From Planococcus plakortidis (GTDB lineage Bacteria > Bacillota > Bacilli > Bacillales_A > Planococcaceae), in assembly GCF_001687605.2 (NCBI RefSeq), contig NZ_CP016539.2, positions 1,518,501 to 1,582,500 on the forward strand: a DNA stretch of 64,000 nt, in the 5' to 3' direction. The notes below the pieces were generated by a model. It was not told the DNA's origin and searched no databases. It saw only the letters and a list, made by a program, of their open reading frames with translations. Shown here one piece after another: positions 28,041-36,205 of this stretch (its first letter is position 1; each line of letters starts with the position of its first letter). Position numbers and translations under genes: made by a program.

Positions 28041-29945
28041 ATGAAAAACAAAGAATGGCCCAAGCATTCGGTCCTGGCCATCGCAGTCATCGCGACATGG
28101 TTGACGACATATGCCGTCTACAAAACGGCCTTTTCCATTACAATCGACAATGCATTGCAGGAATTCATCCTGTTCCTGAACCCCTTGAGCTTATTATTAT
28201 TCGCCTATGGAGGCGCGCTCTTCTTCAAGAGCAAGAAAGCGCGGAACCGCTATATCGTAGCTATCGCCGTCGCGACATCGATCATCCTGTACGGCAATGT
28301 GGCGTTTTACCGCTTCTTTACGGACTTCATCACTTTGCCCGTGTTGTTCCAGACAGATAATTTCGGCGACCTCGGCAACAGTGCGGCCGCGAGCATCTAC
28401 TGGACTGACATTCTCTATTTCGCCGATATCATCATCATCCTCTTGGCGATGCGCTTCGTGAAGGAAAAGGAGACGGTTGCCAAATCGGCAGCGACACACC
28501 GCAAGGCATATTTCGTCCTGTCGGCAGCGGTGCTGTTCTTCAATCTCGGCCTTGCGGAAGCGGAACGCCCGCAGCTGTTGACGCGCAGCTTTGACCGCGA
28601 AATGCTTGTCAAGAACCTGGGCGTGTACAATTACCACTTGTACGATATCTATATCCAATCGAAATCGCAAGCGCAGCGAGCGCTTGCGGACGGCTCCGAA
28701 TTGACGGAAGTGACCAACTATGTCCGTTCGAACCAGGCTGAACCGTCAGAGGAAATGTTCGGCGCAGCGGAAGGGCGCAACCTGATCGTCGTCACGCTGG
28801 AGTCATTGCAGACTTTTGTCTTGAACAATGAAATGAACGGTGAGACCATCACCCCTTTCATGAATGATTTGACACAAGATAAAGATACAATCTACTTCCC
28901 GAACTTTTACCACCAGACCGGGCTCGGCAAGACATCCGACTCTGAGTTCCTGCTCGAGACCGGCATGTATCCGTTGAGCGGAGGCGCCGTGTTCTTTACG
29001 CATAGCGGCAATACCTTCAATTCCATGGCGGAGAAGATGGGCAATGAAGGTTATTCGACCAATGTCCAGCACGCCAATACGAAAAGCTTCTGGAACCGTG
29101 ACATGATGTATGAATCGCTTAACATCGATAAGTTCTACGATCTCCAGAGCTTCACGGTGGAAGAAGGGCAAGCGGTCAACTGGGGCATGAAGGACATCCC
29201 TTTCTTCGAGCAATCCGTCGGCCATATGACCGAAATGCAGCAGCCGTTCTATACGCGCCTGTTGTCGCTGACCAACCACCATCCATTCACTTTGGATGAA
29301 GAAGACAAGCTAATCAGCGAATTCGACTCCAATTCCGGCACTTTGAACCGTTACTTCCAGACAGCGCGTTATCTGGATGAAGCAGTCAAGTCCTTATTCG
29401 AGGACTTGAAAGAGCAAGGATTGTACGAAAACTCCATCATCGTCATGTACGGGGACCACTACGGGATCTCCGACAACCATAACGAAGCGATGGCACAATA
29501 TCTGGGCAAGGAAATTACGCCGTATGAATCGGCGCAATTGCAAAAAGTGCCATTTTTCGTCCATATCCCAGGATATGAAAAAGGATATGTTGATGAGGAA
29601 ATCGGAGGCCAAGTGGACATGCGTTCGACCATCTTGCATTTGATGGGCATGGAAACCGAGAAAGATATCCAATTCGGTGGCGATCTGTTCTCAGAAGAAC
29701 ACGAGGAATTCGTCATTTTCCGTGACGGGCGATTTGTCACCGATGAGTATGTCTATGCAGCGAATGTCTGCTACGATATCGAAACTGGAGAACCGGTGGA
29801 AGACCAAAGCGTATGCGACCCGTATGCTGAACGTGCCCTGGAGGAACTTCAGTATTCCGAGTCGATCATCAATGGCGACTTGCTCAGGTTCTATGAAGAG
29901 GAAAACGGCCAATTGAAAACATTGGGTGAACAAGAACAACCGTAA
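28041..29945 (+). CDS. yqgS: Lipoteichoic acid synthase-family phosphatidylglycerol phosphotransferase
   Basis: A membrane enzyme of 634 residues that polymerises or primes glycerol-phosphate units on the LTA anchor. Five N-terminal membrane helices (within 1-175) are followed by an extracellular sulfatase-fold domain. The catalytic Thr is Thr298 in GLGKTSDSEF. Metal ligands include the Glu in VVTLESLQ and the Asp/His in VMYGDHYGIS. The position matches B. subtilis yqgS, one of several LtaS paralogues. AGGAGGA precedes ATG 28041. Confidence 0.9.
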   Translation: MKNKEWPKHSVLAIAVIATWLTTYAVYKTAFSITIDNALQEFILFLNPLSLLLFAYGGALFFKSKKARNRYIVAIAVATSIILYGNVAFYRFFTDFITLPVLFQTDNFGDLGNSAAASIYWTDILYFADIIIILLAMRFVKEKETVAKSAATHRKAYFVLSAAVLFFNLGLAEAERPQLLTRSFDREMLVKNLGVYNYHLYDIYIQSKSQAQRALADGSELTEVTNYVRSNQAEPSEEMFGAAEGRNLIVVTLESLQTFVLNNEMNGETITPFMNDLTQDKDTIYFPNFYHQTGLGKTSDSEFLLETGMYPLSGGAVFFTHSGNTFNSMAEKMGNEGYSTNVQHANTKSFWNRDMMYESLNIDKFYDLQSFTVEEGQAVNWGMKDIPFFEQSVGHMTEMQQPFYTRLLSLTNHHPFTLDEEDKLISEFDSNSGTLNRYFQTARYLDEAVKSLFEDLKEQGLYENSIIVMYGDHYGISDNHNEAMAQYLGKEITPYESAQLQKVPFFVHIPGYEKGYVDEEIGGQVDMRSTILHLMGMETEKDIQFGGDLFSEEHEEFVIFRDGRFVTDEYVYAANVCYDIETGEPVEDQSVCDPYAERALEELQYSESIINGDLLRFYEEENGQLKTLGEQEQP

Positions 29946-29949
29946 TCAT

Positions 29950-29990
29950 AAAGGGCTGCTACAACCGTTCCGGTGTGGCGGCCCTTTTCT
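29950..29990 (+). terminator. Terminator after yqgS
   Basis: AAAGGGC and GCCCTTTT arms enclose an imperfect extended stem. Confidence 0.7.
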
Positions 29991-30001
29991 TTACGGAAAA
30001 T

Positions 30002-30032
30002 AAAAAAACCGGCGCATTGGATGCGCCGGTTT
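30002..30032 (-). terminator. Terminator after the DUF2759 gene (minus strand)
   Basis: AAACCGGCGCAT/ATGCGCCGGTTT with a short loop; read on the minus strand it ends in seven T. Confidence 0.85.
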
Positions 30033-30040
30033 CTTCTTTC

Positions 30041-30223
30041 TTAGTGAAGGCCAGGTGGGTAACCGTGTGTAATGAGAGTTGCAACGGTGAAACCGCCGAA
30101 AATCACAAAGGTCCCAAAATTAAATAAGAATCCTAAAACTTCTTTGTTTTTTAGCGTTTGAACTGTACCGATTGCAGCCAAAACTGCAGTGAGGCCGAAA
30201 ATAACCATCAAAATCCAACTCAT
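30041..30223 (-). CDS. DUF2759-like small membrane protein
   Basis: A 60-residue protein with two hydrophobic helices (about 2-22 and 30-50) separated by QTLKNKEVLG. It resembles the YqgW/DUF2759 family. ATG 30223 follows AAGGGAG with suitable spacing, and a clean terminator follows. Function unknown. Confidence 0.7.
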   Translation of the reverse strand: MSWILMVIFGLTAVLAAIGTVQTLKNKEVLGFLFNFGTFVIFGGFTVATLITHGYPPGLH

Positions 30224-30375
30224 CTTATGACACTCCCTTCAACTTTAACAGCCAGTGCCGTCTTCTACTCTTTATATTGTAAAGAAAGTGAGCAAGTTTG
30301 TCGAGCCGTAAAAATGTCATTCTATTGAACAAGCAGGGAATGTCTTCATGATATACTGCAATAGAGGTGAGGAAT

Positions 30376-31011
30376 ATGTTGAAAATTGACCGGTTGGAAC
30401 TAGGGCCAGTGCAGGCGAATTGCTATATCGTATCAGGCGACGCCAAGCAATGCCTTATTTTTGACCCTGGCGAGGAAGCCGGAAAAATCCAGGAACTACT
30501 GAAACGCAAGCAATTGACGCCGCTTGCGATTCTTCTGACACATGCCCATTTCGACCATATCGGGGCAGTCGACGAATTGAGGGAGGTATATGGAATCCCC
30601 GTCTACCTTCATTATAAGGAGCGCGATTTCCTGGGCTTGCCGAATTTGAACGGATCGGGCAAATACGCGGCGTTGCCGGATTATCGCGTAGCGGAAGCCG
30701 ATAAATTGATCACAGAGGAACGATCGCTTGAAATCGGGCCATTCAAGATGGAACTATACCATACGCCTGGACATTCGCCGGGGAGCGTCAGTTTTTATTT
30801 CCCGCATGACCGTTTCGCGATCGTCGGGGATACCTTGTTCGCGGGAAGCATCGGCCGCACCGATTTGGCGGAAGGCTCCGAGCAAGTGCTGTTGAAGTCG
30901 ATCCGAGAGTCGCTATTGACGCTGCCGGACGAAACATTCCTGTTCCCGGGACACGGGCCGGAAACGACCCCTATACAGGAAAAACACCATAACCCTTTCT
31001 TGCAGAGGTAA
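30376..31011 (+). CDS. yqgX: Metallo-beta-lactamase-fold hydrolase (YqgX, glyoxalase II-like)
   Basis: This 211-residue protein has the zinc-binding THAHFDHIG motif near residue 55, HTPGHSPGSV near 130, GDTLFAGSIGRTD near 153 and FPGHGPETT near 195. It is close to hydroxyacylglutathione-type or bacillithiol-related hydrolases; the substrate cannot be read. ATG 30376 is preferred over GTG 30367 because GAGGTGAGG lies just before it. Confidence 0.87.
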   Translation: MLKIDRLELGPVQANCYIVSGDAKQCLIFDPGEEAGKIQELLKRKQLTPLAILLTHAHFDHIGAVDELREVYGIPVYLHYKERDFLGLPNLNGSGKYAALPDYRVAEADKLITEERSLEIGPFKMELYHTPGHSPGSVSFYFPHDRFAIVGDTLFAGSIGRTDLAEGSEQVLLKSIRESLLTLPDETFLFPGHGPETTPIQEKHHNPFLQR

Positions 31012-31020
31012 TAGAAAGGC

Positions 31021-31052
31021 AAAAAAAAACGGCCGAGAAGGCCGTTTTTTTG
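31021..31052. terminator. Bidirectional terminator between yqgX and yqgY
   Basis: AAAAACGGCC and GGCCGTTTTTTT arms, A-rich and T-rich on both sides, separate convergent genes. Confidence 0.9.
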
Positions 31053-31071
31053 CGTTCACATTCAATTGCTA

Positions 31072-31314
31072 TTAATGACCTGCTCCTGGGACGTGGATGA
31101 ACGTAGAGTAGTAAGTAAAGCCAACGAAAAACACTGTCAGATAGGCTCCGAAAATATACATGTACATGCGTTCAGAAATGTTCAAGTATCCAAGAAGAAC
31201 GAAGAAGCCGGTATTGGCAACCATCAACAATGATACTTCTACCATGTCGCCGACGTAAAATAAGATTGCAAAGATTCCAGTCCACCATCCCATTAATTTA
31301 AACATATTATCCAT
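31072..31314 (-). CDS. yqgY: DUF2626 small membrane protein (YqgY-like)
   Basis: An 80-residue protein with about three hydrophobic helices, beginning MDNMFKLMGWWTGIFAI. ATG 31314 stands 7 bases after AAGGAGGG on the minus strand; the frame extends upstream to a TTG that would precede the ribosome site. Function unknown; the family is conserved in Bacillales next to comG. Confidence 0.8.
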   Translation of the reverse strand: MDNMFKLMGWWTGIFAILFYVGDMVEVSLLMVANTGFFVLLGYLNISERMYMYIFGAYLTVFFVGFTYYSTFIHVPGAGH

Positions 31315-31464
31315 GGGTAATCCCTCCTTTGCCACAATACAATAATCTCCTATTCATTATATAGGAAGACGAGTCTATGTGTAAACAAGGACTTCGGGCT
31401 AGATTGTGACAAAGCGGTGTAGGCGTCTCCATAAAGCGTTCTAAAGCTATGCACGCAAGCCCTG

Positions 31465-31508
31465 AAAACCTGTATTTCAAGGCTTTGAGGCGCTCAAATA
31501 ATTATTTT
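31465..31508 (+). promoter_or_regulatory. Candidate ComK box of comG
   Basis: Two AT-boxes of the AAAA-N5-TTTT type: AAAA-N5-ATTT at 31465-31477 and AAAT-N5-TTTT at 31496-31508. They are separated by 18 bases, one of the discrete spacings (8, 18, 31) known for ComK targets in B. subtilis. The rest of the 286-base gap before comGA shows nothing else that I recognise. Confidence 0.55.
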
Positions 31509-31542
31509 GCTATTTTTGATATCCAAGGACCATCCATATGCT

Positions 31543-31548
31543 TATACT
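31543..31548 (+). promoter_or_regulatory. -10 element of the comG promoter
   Basis: TATACT, 53 bases before comGA. The -35 region is poor, as expected for an activator-dependent promoter. Confidence 0.45.
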
Positions 31549-31600
31549 AATGGTGAGCGGGGAGGCAGCCTCCGCTCCTAGACCCGGACAGGAGGTGAAT

Positions 31601-32626
31601 ATGCAAGACATCATTGAACGGCGTTGCTTCGATCTATTGCATTCCGCCGTAGAAGAAAAAACCACCGATATCCACATCAGGCCTGAACCCCGCGATTACA
31701 GCATCACCTACCGGACCTACAACCAATTCAAGCCGGTGGCGAAAATCCCCTTCGATTTAGGCGATCGAATGATAGCCTACTTCAAATACCTCTCCCTTTT
31801 GGACATGAGCGAAAAACGAAAACCCCAAACCGGCTCATTCCATCTCCAGATGAATGGCCATACCCACCATTTCCGCATCTCAACACTGCCGTCCGTCATG
31901 ACGAAAGAAAGCATCGTCATCCGCGTCATCCCCGACAGTACAGCGTTGTTTCTCGACGAATTGGCGGCATTCCGTGATTCGGCCAGGCTGCTCGAGAAGC
32001 TTGCCGGCGAACGGCAAGGGCTAATGCTATTGACAGGACCGACTGGCTGCGGCAAATCGACGACCTTGTATTCTCTCTTGCGCCATTGTTCCGAACGGCT
32101 GAACCGCAATGTCATCACGCTCGAAGACCCGGTCGAGCGGCAAAATCCTGCCTATCTTCAAATCCAAGTAAACGAAAAGTCGGGAATGAATTATGCGACC
32201 GGCTTGAAAGCCATTTTACGCCATGATCCTGACATCATCATGATCGGCGAAATCCGCGATGCCGAAACCGCTGAAATAGCCGTCAGGGCTGCCTTGACAG
32301 GGCATTTGGTGTTTTCGACGATCCATGCGAGGCATTCGGTCGGCTGCATTCATAGGCTCCATGACCTTGGCATCCCCTACGAAGATATGTTGCAGACGCT
32401 CATTGGCATCGCAGCCCAGAAAATCGTGCCGATGTATGAGGATTTGGAGCAGCTCCAGACGAAGCATCGCGCGTTATACGAGATTTTATGCGATGACAGT
32501 CTAGCGGACGCGATTCGTTCCGCGAAACAGCAGCAGGATTATCAACTGCCGGAGCATTTATCGTTCGGCGGGCAGATCCGGGAAGGGGTGAGGATCGGTG
32601 CGCTTCATTCCGCTTTCGAATTCTAG
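31601..32626 (+). CDS. comGA: Competence pseudopilus assembly ATPase ComGA
   Basis: The GspE/PilB-type secretion ATPase that drives pseudopilus assembly for DNA uptake. The 341-residue protein has Walker A LTGPTGCGKSTTL, an Asp box, Walker B DIIMIGEIRDAETAEIA and a His box (HLVFSTIHA). ATG 31601 follows AGGAGGTGA; the frame starts 63 bases earlier without support. It is the first of seven tightly packed com genes. Confidence 0.95.
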   Translation: MQDIIERRCFDLLHSAVEEKTTDIHIRPEPRDYSITYRTYNQFKPVAKIPFDLGDRMIAYFKYLSLLDMSEKRKPQTGSFHLQMNGHTHHFRISTLPSVMTKESIVIRVIPDSTALFLDELAAFRDSARLLEKLAGERQGLMLLTGPTGCGKSTTLYSLLRHCSERLNRNVITLEDPVERQNPAYLQIQVNEKSGMNYATGLKAILRHDPDIIMIGEIRDAETAEIAVRAALTGHLVFSTIHARHSVGCIHRLHDLGIPYEDMLQTLIGIAAQKIVPMYEDLEQLQTKHRALYEILCDDSLADAIRSAKQQQDYQLPEHLSFGGQIREGVRIGALHSAFEF

Positions 32627-33641
32627 CCGATTGCCGTTTCGCGACCGCGGCCAATTCTTGATGAGGCTTTCGGTATTGATGTCGGAAGGCTATTTGTTTC
32701 CCGTTGCCATGACGCTCCTGTTGCCCATGCACACAGAGCGTGTTGACGAGGCGCTCGCGGGCATGGACCGCATATTAAAAGGCGGCGGCAACGCAGCGGA
32801 AGTGCTCAAGTTTCTCGGGTTCCGCGAGCGCGTATTGTTCCCGGTTGAGATTGCCGAGTTTCATGGCAAACTCGGCGAGGCGATGACCGGCATCGCTGCA
32901 GGGTTCAAGCGGACTGAAGAAGTGCAGAGGAAGTTGCGCAATATCCTCATCTATCCGGTCTCGCTGTTAATTCTTACCGCTGCGTTGTTCTTGTTTTTCA
33001 GAACCAATTACGTGCCCAATCTGACTGCGTTGATTTCTTCGCTGCAGCACGGCGAGGAAGGCAAGGGGGTTCCGGTTTATTTGCTGCGCATTCCGGATGT
33101 GGCGATCGCTGTTTTCACGGCTGTTGCGTTGATAATTATTGGCTTCCGTGAATATGTAAAGCGGCAGCCTGCAGAACGTCAAATTTCACTATTGATCAAA
33201 TTGCCGGCCATTGGCCCCGTAATGCGTCTTTATTGGTCGCAAATCGCTTCTAGGGAACTTGGCACGTTATTGCATAGCGGAATTTCCTTGCAGGAAGCGC
33301 TGAAATTATTGCGCATCCAGCAGCATCACCCCATTATCAGCCAGATCGCTGAATCGCTCCACGACGAAGTCAAGACCGGCATCGCACTGTCAGTTGCTGT
33401 TGGGCGCCATGATTTTGCGGCAAACGATATGGCGGCATTCATCCGCCACGGGGAAGCGACCGGCATGCTCGGGAAAGAATTGATGCTCTATAGCGAAGTG
33501 TTGCTCGACCGGATGGAACTGCAAGCCCAGCGGTCATTGAAAATCATCCAGCCCAGTTTCTTTGTGTTGATTGCCGTTTGTATCGTCGCCGCCTATTTGG
33601 CGATTCTTTTGCCGATGTACAATCTCGTCCATACGATATAA
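32598..33641 (+). CDS. comGB: Competence pseudopilus membrane platform protein ComGB
   Basis: A T2SF/PilC-type inner-membrane protein of 347 residues with two GspF domains and three membrane helices (about 115-135, 165-185, 315-340). GTG 32598 follows AAGGGGTGAGG and overlaps comGA by 29 bases. It anchors the ATPase and guides pilin assembly. Confidence 0.92.
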   Translation: MRFIPLSNSSRLPFRDRGQFLMRLSVLMSEGYLFPVAMTLLLPMHTERVDEALAGMDRILKGGGNAAEVLKFLGFRERVLFPVEIAEFHGKLGEAMTGIAAGFKRTEEVQRKLRNILIYPVSLLILTAALFLFFRTNYVPNLTALISSLQHGEEGKGVPVYLLRIPDVAIAVFTAVALIIIGFREYVKRQPAERQISLLIKLPAIGPVMRLYWSQIASRELGTLLHSGISLQEALKLLRIQQHHPIISQIAESLHDEVKTGIALSVAVGRHDFAANDMAAFIRHGEATGMLGKELMLYSEVLLDRMELQAQRSLKIIQPSFFVLIAVCIVAAYLAILLPMYNLVHTI

Positions 33642-33652
33642 GGAGGAATACG

Positions 33653-33970
33653 ATGAAACGATTAAAAAACCAACGGGGCTTTACGCTTATTGAAATGTTG
33701 ATCGTCATGTTGATCATCACCGTATTGATCGCGATTGCCATCCCGAATGTCTCGAAACAGACATCGGCGGTCGATGAAAAAGGCTGCAAGGCCTTCGTCC
33801 AGATGGTTCAGGGCCAAGTGGAATCTTACCGGATGGATAAAAAAGCGATACCGGCGATGGCGGACTTGGTGTCTGAAGGCTATTTGAAAACAGGCGAGAC
33901 GAGCTGCCCGAATGGGGAAGTGATCAATATTTCGGTTGACGGCGTGGTGAGCTCATCAAAAGGTACCTAA
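33653..33970 (+). CDS. comGC: Major competence pseudopilin ComGC
   Basis: A 105-residue type IV prepilin: short basic leader MKRLKNQRG then FTLIEMLIVMLIITVLIAIAIP with Glu at +5, cut by the prepilin peptidase ComC. Two cysteines (Cys in EKGCKAF and TSCPNG) could form the intramolecular disulphide of mature ComGC. ATG 33653 follows AAGGAGGAA. Confidence 0.95.
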   Translation: MKRLKNQRGFTLIEMLIVMLIITVLIAIAIPNVSKQTSAVDEKGCKAFVQMVQGQVESYRMDKKAIPAMADLVSEGYLKTGETSCPNGEVINISVDGVVSSSKGT

Positions 33971-34398
33971 AAAGCAGTTCAGGATTTACCTTGATTGAAA
34001 TGCTTCTCGTGTTGATGGCGGTCGGAATCAGTGCCTCACTGGTCGTGGCTTCTGCTGCATCACTCGAAAGAAAGCGGGAAGAAGACCGTTTTTTCGCATT
34101 GCTGGAGCAAGACATTCATTATGCGCAAAGCCAAAGTTATTCACTCGGCACTTCTGTGGTCGTCGTTTTTCGGGTTGCCAAGCCAGGCTATGAAGTGGTG
34201 TATGGATTGACCCGCCCTGGATATGCCAGGGCCATGCCGGAGTCGATTCGCTTGAACGCATCCAGCAATCTGCGCGAAGTGTATTTCATGGCGAATGGAT
34301 CAATCCACCAGCCAGGCACCATGCGCTTTTCGACCAGCAGCGGTGAAAGGACGGTGACGGTCCATCTTGGAAAAGGGCGCGTGGTGGTTTCAAAATAA
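33955..34398 (+). CDS. comGD: Minor competence pseudopilin ComGD (non-standard start)
   Basis: A prepilin-like protein with the processing site SSSG/FTLIEMLLVLMAVG. Downstream it matches minor pilins in length. No ATG, GTG, TTG or CTG exists in frame between the stop at 33937 and the TTG at 33991, which lies after the cleavage site. Reading from ATC at 33955 gives the leader IKRYLKSSSG, just like that of ComGC, and GGTGAG ends 3 bases before it. I therefore propose an ATC start (147 residues). Alternatives are a -1 frameshift from comGC or a sequencing error. Confidence 0.75.
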   Translation: MKRYLKSSSGFTLIEMLLVLMAVGISASLVVASAASLERKREEDRFFALLEQDIHYAQSQSYSLGTSVVVVFRVAKPGYEVVYGLTRPGYARAMPESIRLNASSNLREVYFMANGSIHQPGTMRFSTSSGERTVTVHLGKGRVVVSK

Positions 34399-34684
34399 CA
34401 AGGGCATCTCCATGGCGGAAACGATGCTCAGCCTGTTTATGGTATTTCTCGTGTTCGGTTCGCTGTTGCCGCTCGTCCATGATATGCAGGTCAGGCTCGA
34501 ACTGAAGAAAGAGCGTCTCGCGGCTTATGAGACCTTGCATGAAGCGGCAAAAACCATTGCCTCTACAGGCAGCGCTGAAGGCCAACGCTCAGTGAACGGC
34601 ATCTTGTATTCCTGGCAAGCGGAAGGCCATTGTGTCGAGTACGTGGATTTTCAAGGGGAGCATGTGCGCTTATGCATCGAGTGA
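34367..34684 (+). CDS. comGE: Minor competence pseudopilin ComGE
   Basis: A 105-residue protein with the prepilin-like stretch NNKGISMAETMLSLFMVFLVFGSLLPL near the N-terminus, similar to ComGE. The best start is TTG 34367, with GGTGA 9 bases upstream. It overlaps comGD by 32 bases and comGF by 13, so the genes are translationally coupled. Confidence 0.78.
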   Translation: MEKGAWWFQNNKGISMAETMLSLFMVFLVFGSLLPLVHDMQVRLELKKERLAAYETLHEAAKTIASTGSAEGQRSVNGILYSWQAEGHCVEYVDFQGEHVRLCIE

Positions 34685-35112
34685 ACATCCGGTCATCAAA
34701 AGGGTTTACCTTTCTGGACAGCCTGTTGGAGCTGTTGGCATTATCGATTATGCTGCCGCTTGCCGCGATGTTCTATCTATTCAGCTCGCAATTTTTGGTG
34801 GATTTGGATTCCAGCGCGACAGAGTTCCGCCTGTTTGCGCTGGAGCTGCAGCAGTATCTGGATGGCAGCGAACAAATTTACATTATGCGCGATGGAAAGG
34901 GCGTACGCATTGTTCGTGAAGGCGTTGTTTACGATATCGAATTGTACGGCAGCGTCGTGCGCAAGCGCAAAGACCAGCTGGGCCATGAAATCATGCTGAC
35001 CGATGTGAAAAACAGCTTTTTTCAATTAAAAGGCAAGCGTTTGACCATCCAACTGGAGTTTCACAGCGGCGCAAAAGAGGAGGCCGATTATGCGCTTGCG
35101 CTTCCTGACTAG
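34672..35112 (+). CDS. comGF: Minor competence pseudopilin ComGF
   Basis: A 146-residue protein with the prepilin-like N-terminus SSKGFTFLDSLLELLALSIMLPLAAMFYLF and a C-terminal domain of the ComGF type (LEFHSGAKEEADYALAL). ATG 34672 is the probable start, with GGGGAG 11 bases upstream; GTG 34681 is an alternative. It overlaps comGE and comGG. Confidence 0.8.
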   Translation: MHRVNIRSSKGFTFLDSLLELLALSIMLPLAAMFYLFSSQFLVDLDSSATEFRLFALELQQYLDGSEQIYIMRDGKGVRIVREGVVYDIELYGSVVRKRKDQLGHEIMLTDVKNSFFQLKGKRLTIQLEFHSGAKEEADYALALPD

Positions 35113-35293
35113 CCAATCCGGTGCAGTCTATCCATTGTCTCTCGTGTTCTTTATGTCCGCATTGACGCTAATATCCCATATGGTGCTGCTTTATGCGATC
35201 GAATATCAAACTTATGATAGTTTGGAAAATGTTCATAGAAATGCTACTATACAACTACTGATAGAAATTGGGCAAAATAAAATCCCTGAGTAG
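35090..35293 (+). CDS. comGG: Short ComGG-like pseudopilin
   Basis: A 67-residue protein with one N-terminal hydrophobic segment (SGAVYPLSLVFFMSALTLISHMVLLYAI) in the position of comGG, overlapping comGF by 23 bases. B. subtilis ComGG has about 124 residues, so the soluble C-terminal domain is largely missing. It could be a reduced lineage-specific form or a truncated gene. Confidence 0.6.
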   Translation: MRLRFLTSQSGAVYPLSLVFFMSALTLISHMVLLYAIEYQTYDSLENVHRNATIQLLIEIGQNKIPE

Positions 35294-35312
35294 GGTAGTA
35301 CGGGTGGGTACA

Positions 35313-35825
35313 ATGAACAGAATATATTTGATCGGTTTTATGGGCTGCGGAAAAAGTGCGGTCGGCAGAAGGCTAAGCTTCTTATTGAAGATGCCCTATT
35401 ATGACATGGACAAAGAAATCGTCCGTCAAGTGGGCATGACGATACCGGAAATCTTCGAACGTTTCGGCGAGGAATATTTCAGGAATCTCGAGACGGAATT
35501 TTTGCAAAATTTGCAACAGGACCATTGTATTATCTCTACTGGCGGCGGTGTCACGATGCGCAAAGTGAATCAGCGCCTCATGCGCCAGACGGGACTCGTG
35601 TTATTTTTGGATGCGCCTTTCAAGGAAATTTGGCGCCGTATCCACAAAGACCCGAACCGCCCGATTGTCCGGCGTTCGACACGCGAGGAAATCGAGGCGC
35701 TCCATAAATCGCGCTACCGGGATTACAAAAGGACAGCGCATATTACCATCCGGACCGAGCACCGCACGCTAAGGCAAATTACGCAATATGCTGCATTCCA
35801 AGTCAAACGCTTGAAAAACGAATGA
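35313..35825 (+). CDS. aroK: Shikimate kinase
   Basis: Phosphorylates shikimate in aromatic amino-acid synthesis. The 170-residue P-loop kinase has GFMGCGKSAVG (Walker A, near 9-19), the substrate-binding DMDKEI and FRNLETEFL, and STGGGV (near 77). ATG 35313 follows GGGTGGG. It stands alone after comG; the other shikimate gene in the window is aroQ at 43.7 kb. Confidence 0.92.
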   Translation: MNRIYLIGFMGCGKSAVGRRLSFLLKMPYYDMDKEIVRQVGMTIPEIFERFGEEYFRNLETEFLQNLQQDHCIISTGGGVTMRKVNQRLMRQTGLVLFLDAPFKEIWRRIHKDPNRPIVRRSTREEIEALHKSRYRDYKRTAHITIRTEHRTLRQITQYAAFQVKRLKNE

Positions 35826-35973
35826 TTTTAAAGTTTTATTTTTAAATGTTCGTAATTAGAGCTTTAAGACAAAAAAGATTGCGCTTTCGCTGATTCAATG
35901 TTAGGATGTAGTCGAAGTTATACTATTCTGTATAACGGGATGGACCAATTCATCATTGATTTGGGCGGATGAT

Positions 35974-36176
35974 TGTACGGGGAGAGAACGCTATAGCGTC
36001 GCCGAAGGAGCAAATGATCGATCATGAATCTCTCAGGCAAAAAGACTCGTACAGGACGCATCTCTGGAGAATGCTGACCTTGTGCAGCTACCGATGAGGA
36101 AAGCCGTTACGGTAAACTTTCAGGTGCCAGGACAGAGAATTCCCTTTCCTAGTAAAGGGGATTTTCTGTCCTTTTT
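35974..36176 (+). ncRNA. Tandem glycine riboswitch with terminator platform
   Basis: Two glycine aptamers lie in series. The first (P1 TGTACG 35974-35979 with CGTACA 36048-36053) contains GCCGAAGGAGCAA and CTCAGGCAAAAAG. The second (P1 TCTCTG 36061-36066 with CAGAGA 36133-36138) contains CCGATGAGGAAAGCC and CTTTCAGGTGCCAGGACAG. An 18-bp terminator stem (36130-36147 with 36154-36171, two G-U pairs) plus T5 shares CAGAGA with the second P1. Glycine binding should therefore prevent termination and switch gcvT on. The 35826-35973 stretch before it holds only a weak -10 candidate, TATACT, at 35919. Confidence 0.93.
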
Positions 36177-36205
36177 GTGTGCCTTGAAAACAGGAGGGGA
36201 AAAGA

